From Acidimicrobiia bacterium (GTDB lineage: Bacteria; Actinomycetota; Acidimicrobiia; IMCC26256; Chersky-534), in contig JADGOM010000256.1 in assembly GCA_017882925.1 (NCBI GenBank), positions 1-36,411 of the forward strand: a stretch of 36,411 nt of DNA. The letters run 5' to 3'. This document shows, in pieces, positions 31,202-36,411 of this stretch (positions within the stretch are counted from its first letter, which is position 1; every line of letters begins with the position of its first letter). Made by a program: the position numbers and the translations under genes. The notes beneath the pieces were generated by a model, which worked only from the letters and a program-made list of their open reading frames with translations, did not search any database and was not told the DNA's origin.

Positions 31202-31972
31202 CTAGAGGCCGAGGAGCGGGTCGAGACCGATCGTGAGTCCGGGCCGGTCGGCGACGGCCTTCACCGCGACCAGGACGCCGGGCATGAAGCTCGTGCGCTC
31301 GATCGAGTCGTGCCGGATCGTCAGCGTCTGGCCCGTGGTGCCGAGCAGCACCTCCTGGTGCGCGACGAGGCCGCGCAACCGGACCGAGTGGACGTGGATG
31401 GAACCGGGGCCCATGCCACCGCGCGCGCCTTCGACCACGACCGTCTTCGTGGGGTCGTCGGCCCAATCGGCCGACGCCGCGGCCATGCGCTCGGCCGTGA
31501 GCATCGCCGTACCCGACGGCGCGTCTGCCTTCTGGTCGTGATGGAGCTCGATGATCTCCGCGGTCTCGAACCACGGCGCCGCGAGCTCCGCGAAGCGCAT
31601 CATCAGCACCGCGCCGATCGCGAAGTTGGGCGCGATCACCGCGTTGGCACCGCCCGCGCCGAACCGGGCCCGGAAGTCGTCGAGATCGGCCGGGGAGAAT
31701 CCCGTGGTGCCGACGACCGCGTGCACGCCGTGGTCCGCGCACCAGCGCAGGTTCTCGCGCGCCGCGGCCAGCACCGTGAAGTCGACCGCGACCTCGGCCC
31801 CGGCCTCGAGCAGCGCGTCGGCGGTCGCCGCGATGGTGAGGCCGCCGACGTGCTCACCCGCGCGACCCGGGTCGACCGCGGCGACCAGCTCGAGCGCGGG
31901 ATCGGACGTCACCGCGTCGCACACCGCCGTGCCCATCCGTCCACCGGCACCGAAGACCCCGACCTTGATCAC
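31202..31972 (-). CDS. dapB: 4-Hydroxy-tetrahydrodipicolinate reductase DapB
   Basis: DapB reduces hydroxy-tetrahydrodipicolinate with NAD(P)H in the diaminopimelate/lysine pathway. The 256-aa protein has the nucleotide-binding GAGGRMG (residues 8-14) and the signature IELHHDQKADAPSGTA (H144, H145 and K148 in the catalytic region). The GTG at 31972 is preceded at 6 nt by TAGAGT, pointing to a leaderless mRNA. It lies 71 bp after the M16 peptidase, as in mycobacteria. dapA, often close by, is not in the window. Confidence 0.96.
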   Translation of the reverse strand: MIKVGVFGAGGRMGTAVCDAVTSDPALELVAAVDPGRAGEHVGGLTIAATADALLEAGAEVAVDFTVLAAARENLRWCADHGVHAVVGTTGFSPADLDDFRARFGAGGANAVIAPNFAIGAVLMMRFAELAAPWFETAEIIELHHDQKADAPSGTAMLTAERMAAASADWADDPTKTVVVEGARGGMGPGSIHVHSVRLRGLVAHQEVLLGTTGQTLTIRHDSIERTSFMPGVLVAVKAVADRPGLTIGLDPLLGL

Positions 31973-31978
31973 GCCGTG

Positions 31979-31984
31979 ACTCTA
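31979..31984 (-). promoter_or_regulatory. Predicted -10 of leaderless dapB promoter
   Basis: TAGAGT ends 6 nt before the dapB GTG. The -35 position is GC-rich and unconvincing. Confidence 0.45.
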
Positions 31985-31988
31985 CGCG

Positions 31989-32037
31989 GCCGGGCGCCGC
32001 CTGCCCGGCGACAGACGCGTCGGCCCCGCCGGGGGCC
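31989..32037 (-). terminator. Two hairpins after the M16 peptidase gene
   Basis: GGCCCC/GGGGCC with a 4-nt loop (32022-32037) and GCCGGGC/GCCCGGC with a 7-nt loop (31989-32009) follow the stop at 32044. They probably end the pnp-side transcript ahead of the dapB promoter. Confidence 0.55.
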
Positions 32038-32043
32038 CGTGGC

Positions 32044-33297
32044 TCAGGTCGCGAACGCGCCGTCGTCGAACGGCCCGATCGCCGCGAGCACGGGCTCGGC
32101 GCCGACGAAGACCCGGTCGATCACGCGGGCGATGTCGTCGGGGCCCACGCCGTTGATCAAGGCGACGAGCTCGTCGAGCTCGGGCACCTCGTGGTGGAGC
32201 AGCTCGCTGCGGCCGATCCGGTGCATGCGGCTGGTGCTGCTCTCCAGCGACAGCGCGAGCGAGCCGGTGAGGTAGCCCTTGGCCGCGACGAGCTCGGCGT
32301 CGGTGACGCTGCGGTCGCGGACCAAGCGGTCGATCTCGGCCCGGGCGATGGCGAGCGACTCGTCGACCCGCTCCGGCGCCGAGCCGACGTAGACGGCGAA
32401 CGCACCGGTCTCCTCGAACGACGCCCGGTACGAGTAGACGCTGTAGGCGAGGCCGCGCTTCTCCCGGATCTCCTGGAACAGCCGGGACGACATCCCGCCG
32501 CCGAGCACCTGGTTGAGGACGCCGAAGGCCCAGCGGTCGGGATCGTTGCGGGCGATGCCCCGGAGACCGAGCGCGATGTGGGCCTGCTCGAGTGGGCGGT
32601 CGAGCACGACCTGGCCCTTCGCGTCGGAGAGCACGCCGAGGTCGCGGGCGGGTCGGTCGCCGGTGCGGCCGGCGAGGCCGCGCTCGACCAACGCGAGGAC
32701 CTCGTCGTGGTCGACGTTGCCGGCCGCCGCGACGACGATGTTGCCGGGGTGGTAATGCTCGGCGTGGAACGCGGCGATGACCTCGGGCGTGGCCGTCTCC
32801 ACCGTCTCGGGGAAGCCGATGACCTCGCGCCCGAGCGGGTGGTCGGGGAACACGATCCCGGCCAGGAGGTCGTGCACGAGGTCGTCCGGCGCGTCGTCGC
32901 GCATGCGGATCTCCTCGAGGATCACCTGGCGCTCCGAGTCGACCTCGTCGGGCCGGAAGGCCGGCGACCACACGATGTCGGAGAGGATCTCCACCGCCAT
33001 CGCGAGCTGGGCGTCGGGCACGCGCACGTAGAAGGCCGTGTACTCGTGGGCCGTGAACGCGTTCATGTCGCCGCCGACCGACTCCACCGCGGTCGCGATC
33101 GCCTGCGCGTCACGGGTCGCGGTGCCCTTGAACAGCAGGTGCTCGAGGAAGTGGCTCGCGCCGGCGAGGCCCGGGGTCTCGTCCCGGGCGCCGGTGCCGA
33201 CCCAGAACGCGACCGAGGCGCTCCGGAGGTGCGGCAACGACTCGGTGACGACCCGGAGGCCGGAATCGAGCTGGGTACGTCGGATCTGGTTGGTCAC
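32044..33297 (-). CDS. M16-family zinc metallopeptidase (PepR / processing-peptidase-like)
   Basis: The 417-aa protein has the inverted zinc motif HxxEH (HFLEH near residue 50) with the downstream Glu of the ERQVILEEI helix as third ligand. The second, inactive-type half has LNQVLGGGMSSRLFQEIREKRGLAYSVYS, the R/Y signature of M16B peptidases. In M. tuberculosis the protein in this place is PepR. I chose the GTG at 33297 because GAAGAGG lies 5 nt upstream; a frame-extending TTG at 33318 and a GTG at 33303 are possible. It follows pnp after a 134-bp gap containing a terminator-like hairpin, so it may have its own promoter. Confidence 0.93.
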   Translation of the reverse strand: MTNQIRRTQLDSGLRVVTESLPHLRSASVAFWVGTGARDETPGLAGASHFLEHLLFKGTATRDAQAIATAVESVGGDMNAFTAHEYTAFYVRVPDAQLAMAVEILSDIVWSPAFRPDEVDSERQVILEEIRMRDDAPDDLVHDLLAGIVFPDHPLGREVIGFPETVETATPEVIAAFHAEHYHPGNIVVAAAGNVDHDEVLALVERGLAGRTGDRPARDLGVLSDAKGQVVLDRPLEQAHIALGLRGIARNDPDRWAFGVLNQVLGGGMSSRLFQEIREKRGLAYSVYSYRASFEETGAFAVYVGSAPERVDESLAIARAEIDRLVRDRSVTDAELVAAKGYLTGSLALSLESSTSRMHRIGRSELLHHEVPELDELVALINGVGPDDIARVIDRVFVGAEPVLAAIGPFDDGAFAT

Positions 33298-33373
33298 CGA
33301 CACCTCTTCGTCACGCAAAGTGGTCGGGTTGACGACTCAATACCTCGCATAGTGACCAAGCCGCAGGAAGCGA

Positions 33374-33416
33374 CGCAGCCGCGCCGGACCCGGGACGAAC
33401 CGGGCCCGGCCCTGCG
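33374..33416 (-). terminator. Large hairpin after pnp
   Basis: GCCGGACCCGG pairs with CCGGGCCCGGC (one A-C mismatch, 6-nt loop), extended by outer CGCAG/CTGCG pairs. It begins 15 nt past the pnp stop. Confidence 0.7.
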
Positions 33417-33431
33417 GACGCGTGGGCTCGG

Positions 33432-35933
33432 TCAGCGGCGGTCGCCGCCACCACCACGGCCACCCCGACGGCCGCGACGGGCGCCGCCGCCGCTGCGGTC
33501 GCCACCCTCGCGGGCACCACCGGTCTCGGCCGGGCCGAGGTCGCCGAACTCGCTCTTGGCCTCGCCCTCCCAGAACGCCTCGAAGGACGCGACCTCGCGG
33601 TCGCCGCCGCCCTCGCCACCGGCGGCCGGAACGGCGTCGCCACGGGGCGAGTCGGGCCGGTCGGGACGGGGACCACGCTCGCGCGGGGGACGGGAGCTGC
33701 GCTCGCCGCCACCGTTGCTCGAGCCCGCGCCCTCGCCACCGCCGTCGGCGTCACCACCGACGAGGGAGAGCGAGAGCTTGCCGCCCTGGTCGATGTCGTC
33801 GACCAGCACGGTGACCTCGTCACCGAGGTTGAGGACGTCTTCCACCCGGTCGATTCGCTTGCCGCGACCGAGCTTGGAGATGTGGAGCAGGCCGTCACGG
33901 CCCGGGAGGATGTTGACGAACGCACCGAACTTGGTGACGTTGACAACGCGCCCGGTGTACTCGACGCCGATCTCGGCCGTGGGCGGGTCGAGGATGAGCT
34001 CGATCCGGCGCGTGGCCTCCTCGACGCGGAAGCCGTCCTTCGAGCCGATCGACACCGTGCCGACCACGCCGTTGTCGGAGACCGCGATGTCGGCGCCGGT
34101 CTCCTGCTGGATCGTGTTGATGACCTTGCCCTTCGGGCCGATCACCTCGCCGATCTTGTCCATCGGGATCTCGAAGCTGATGATCTTCGGCGCGGAGTCG
34201 CGGACCTCGGCGCGGGGCGCCGCGATCGTGGCCTCGATGACGTCGAGGATCTTGAGCCGGGCTTCCTTGGCCTGGGCGAGCGCCTGGGCGAGCACGTCGG
34301 CCGGGAGCCCGTCGATCTTCGTGTCGAGCTGGAGCGCGGTGACGTACTCACGCGTGCCGGCGACCTTGAAGTCCATGTCGCCGAACGCGTCCTCCTGCCC
34401 GAGGATGTCGGTGAGGGTCGTGTACTTGCCCTCGGCGAACACCAGGCCCATCGCGATGCCGGCGACCGGCGCCTTGATCGGCACCCCCGCGTCCATGAGC
34501 GAGAGCGTGCTGCCGCACACCGACGCCATCGACGTGCTGCCGTTGGACGCGAGCACGTCGGAGACGATGCGCAGCGCGTACGGCCATTCCTCGACGCTCG
34601 GGATCACCGGCACGAGCGCCCGCTCCGCGAGCGCACCGTGGCCGATCTCGCGGCGCTTCGGCGAGCCGACCCGGCCCGTCTCACCGGTGGAGAACGGCGG
34701 GAAGTTGTAGTGGTGCATGTAGCGCTTGCGGTCGTCGATGCCGATCGAGTCGACCATCTGCTCCATGCGCTGCATCCCGAGGGTGAGGACGCTGAGGACC
34801 TGCGTCTCGCCCCGCTGGAAGAGGCCCGAGCCGTGCGCGGTCTCGAGGACGCCGACCTCGGCCGAGAGCGGACGGATGTCGCCGGTCTTGCGACCGTCGA
34901 TGCGCTCGCCGGTGGTGACGATGCGGTGGCGCACGATCTGCTTCTGCAGCGACGAGAACGCCTTCTTGACCTCACCCGAACGCCCGGCGAACTGGCCGGG
35001 GTTCTCGGCGCCGCCCACGAGCTCGGCCAGGACGACGTCCTTGAGCTCGTCGAGGCGGACCTGGCGGTCGTGCTTGTCGGCGATCTGCATCGCCTCGCCG
35101 ACGCCGTCGCGCACGAGGGCGGCGACCGCGTCGAAGACGTCGGGCTGGTAATCGAAGTGCTCGTCGAACGCGATCAGCTCGATCGGGCCGTTGGCCTCCT
35201 GGACCTTGGCGACCAGCTCGAGCTGCAGCGCGACCGAGGCCTTGATCCACTTCTTGGCCTCTTCGAGGCCCTCGACGATGACCTCTTCGGTCACCTTCGG
35301 CGCGCCCCCCTCGTAGAGGCGATCGGAGGCCTCGGTGCCGCCGGCCTCGACCATCATGATCGCGACGTCGCCGTCGTGGAGCTGGCGGCCGGCGACCACG
35401 AGCTCGAAGGTCGACTCGTCACCCTGCTGGTACGTGGGGTGGGCGACCCACTGGCCGTCGACGTGCGCGAGGCGCACCGCGCCGATCGGGCCGTTGAACG
35501 GGATGCCCGACACCATCAGCGCGGCCGACGCGCCGTTGATCGAGGCGATGTCGTGGGGGTTCTCGAGGTCGGCGCCGAGGATCGTGGCGATGACCTGGAC
35601 CTCGTTGCGGAACCCGGCCGGGAACGACGGGCGCAGCGGGCGGTCGGTGAGGCGGCAGGTGAGGATCGCGGCCTCGCCAGGCCGGCCCTCACGCCGGAAG
35701 AACGAGCCCGGGATCTTGCCCGCGGCGTACATCCGCTCCTCGACGTCGACCGTGAGGGGGAAGAAGTCGATGCCCTCACGGGGCTTGCTGGTACAGACGG
35801 TCGAGAGCAGGGTCGTACGACCGACCTGCACCATGACCGCCCCGTCGGCGAGAGTGGCGAGCTTGCCCGTCTCGAACGACATCTCGAGGCCCGCGGCATT
35901 GACGGGGCCGGATACACGAATGGTGTCGCTCAC
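33432..35933 (-). CDS. pnp: Polyribonucleotide nucleotidyltransferase (PNPase)
   Basis: PNPase degrades RNA 3' to 5' using phosphate and can also add tails. The 833-aa protein has two RNase PH domains (core motifs FFPLTVDVEERMYAAGKIPGSF in the first, located near residues 57-78, and MDFKVAGTREYVTALQLD in the second). A linking all-helical domain, a KH domain (GEVIGPKGKVIN) and an S1 domain (GRVVNVTKFGAFVNI) follow. After S1 comes a disordered tail of about 110 residues rich in Gly, Arg, Glu and Ser, ending in RG-rich blocks, longer than in many bacteria. The GTG at 35933 has AGAGGAG 8 nt upstream. It lies 155 bp after rpsO, the usual arrangement. Confidence 0.97.
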   Translation of the reverse strand: MSDTIRVSGPVNAAGLEMSFETGKLATLADGAVMVQVGRTTLLSTVCTSKPREGIDFFPLTVDVEERMYAAGKIPGSFFRREGRPGEAAILTCRLTDRPLRPSFPAGFRNEVQVIATILGADLENPHDIASINGASAALMVSGIPFNGPIGAVRLAHVDGQWVAHPTYQQGDESTFELVVAGRQLHDGDVAIMMVEAGGTEASDRLYEGGAPKVTEEVIVEGLEEAKKWIKASVALQLELVAKVQEANGPIELIAFDEHFDYQPDVFDAVAALVRDGVGEAMQIADKHDRQVRLDELKDVVLAELVGGAENPGQFAGRSGEVKKAFSSLQKQIVRHRIVTTGERIDGRKTGDIRPLSAEVGVLETAHGSGLFQRGETQVLSVLTLGMQRMEQMVDSIGIDDRKRYMHHYNFPPFSTGETGRVGSPKRREIGHGALAERALVPVIPSVEEWPYALRIVSDVLASNGSTSMASVCGSTLSLMDAGVPIKAPVAGIAMGLVFAEGKYTTLTDILGQEDAFGDMDFKVAGTREYVTALQLDTKIDGLPADVLAQALAQAKEARLKILDVIEATIAAPRAEVRDSAPKIISFEIPMDKIGEVIGPKGKVINTIQQETGADIAVSDNGVVGTVSIGSKDGFRVEEATRRIELILDPPTAEIGVEYTGRVVNVTKFGAFVNILPGRDGLLHISKLGRGKRIDRVEDVLNLGDEVTVLVDDIDQGGKLSLSLVGGDADGGGEGAGSSNGGGERSSRPPRERGPRPDRPDSPRGDAVPAAGGEGGGDREVASFEAFWEGEAKSEFGDLGPAETGGAREGGDRSGGGARRGRRGGRGGGGDRR

Positions 35934-35977
35934 TGGAGCGGCTCCTCTGTTGTCGTGCAGCGAGGACCCGGTTCCCA

Positions 35978-36023
35978 GTTGTCAACGTCCGAGCGTCGAG
36001 CTCGGGCGGTGGCGACTGACAAC
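35978..36023 (-). promoter_or_regulatory. Nested inverted repeats in the rpsO-pnp gap
   Basis: Outer arms GTTGTCA (35978-35984) and TGACAAC (36017-36023) enclose an inner CCGAG/CTCGG stem (35989-36005). The structure would form in the pnp leader and could be the nuclease-sensitive control element known in principle from E. coli pnp autoregulation. Confidence 0.45.
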
Positions 36024-36061
36024 CGACACCTTCTCTGCGGTTTCGGGGTGACGCGAAACGA

Positions 36062-36080
36062 GGAGCGGACGATCCGCTCC
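36062..36080 (-). terminator. Hairpin after rpsO
   Basis: A perfect 8-bp stem (GGAGCGGA/TCCGCTCC) with a 3-nt loop, 8 nt past the rpsO stop, followed on the minus strand by TCGTTTCG. A terminator or processing hairpin. Confidence 0.65.
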
Positions 36081-36088
36081 CCGCGTGA

Positions 36089-36343
36089 CTAGCGACGCAG
36101 CCCGAGCTTGGCGATCAGGGCGCGGTATCGCTCGACGTCATTGCTTCGCAGGTAGTCGAGCAGCCGACGTCGGCGACCGACGAGCATGAGCAGGCCCCGG
36201 CGCGAATGGTGGTCCTTCTTGTGGACCTTCAAGTGCTCCGTGAGCTGGCTGACCCGGTCGGTGAGGAGGGCAATTTGCACCTCCGGCGAACCGGTGTCGG
36301 TCTCGTGGACCCGGTGCTCGGTGATCGTGGCGGCCTTCGGCAT
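36089..36343 (-). CDS. rpsO: 30S ribosomal protein S15
   Basis: S15 binds 16S rRNA early in small-subunit assembly. The 84-aa protein has the family core [35 protein letters not shown] and the C-terminal [12 protein letters not shown]. It is about five residues shorter than the usual 89 at the N-terminus. The ATG at 36343 begins [11 protein letters not shown]. An open extension to 36406 is arginine-rich and not family-like. The upstream 68 bases to the window edge hold no recognisable gene; a GAAGGAAA stretch there is rather far (about 17 nt) for a ribosome binding site. Confidence 0.97.
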   Translation of the reverse strand: MPKAATITEHRVHETDTGSPEVQIALLTDRVSQLTEHLKVHKKDHHSRRGLLMLVGRRRRLLDYLRSNDVERYRALIAKLGLRR

Positions 36344-36411
36344 ATGCGCGCGCTCTGATTTCCTTCGCTGGAAGAAGCGTCGTGCCCGACCGGTCGGCCG
36401 GCGCACGGAGC

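Overview
The window is about 70% G+C and reads as a chromosomal segment of a high-GC Actinobacterium. Pointers to this are a mycothiol-dependent-type enzyme (4274-4963), many GTG starts, frequent leaderless-type promoters, and the core gene order. Secreted proteins carrying GYWLFxxDGGVF repeats fit Acidimicrobiia best from memory, but I cannot prove the class from sequence alone. All recognised genes but one (9891-10196) lie on the minus strand, so transcription runs from high to low coordinates.

The right end (36343 down to 31202) is rpsO, pnp, an M16 zinc peptidase and dapB. The left part (14715 down to 1) is rnj (RNase J), an SDR remnant, ftsK, a DUF3303-like gene on the plus strand, rimO-pgsA-cinA, recA, a mycothiol-type enzyme, and miaB-miaA-dapF-hflX (hflX cut by the window edge). 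This matches the order I remember for the rpsO-to-hflX block of Mycobacterium tuberculosis. recX, dapA and thyX are not in the places where that genome has them.

Between dapB and rnj lies about 16.4 kb of accessory DNA (roughly 14778-31167). From high to low coordinates it holds a complete branched-chain amino-acid-type ABC importer (livF-livG-livH-livM-livK), two related TetR regulators, a diiron ferritin-like protein coupled to the second TetR, and four tandem paralogs of about 620-640 aa. Each paralog has a signal peptide, six NHL propeller blades and exactly six 42-residue GYWLF-type repeats. An orphan single repeat unit follows the last paralog. Each paralog has its own ribosome binding site and a downstream hairpin, and three of the four share a 15-bp promoter-core element. 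This four-gene array is the least understood part of the window.

Regulation visible in sequence: recA has a LexA/SOS box filling the spacer between its -35 and -10. Nine genes carry a TANNNT hexamer 6-8 nt before the start codon, the arrangement expected for leaderless mRNAs. The TetR gene upstream of the diiron gene has a 27-bp inverted repeat over its own promoter. Perfect or near-perfect GC-rich hairpins follow many genes, but I saw no convincing long U-tracts, so the terminators are inferred from position and stem quality.
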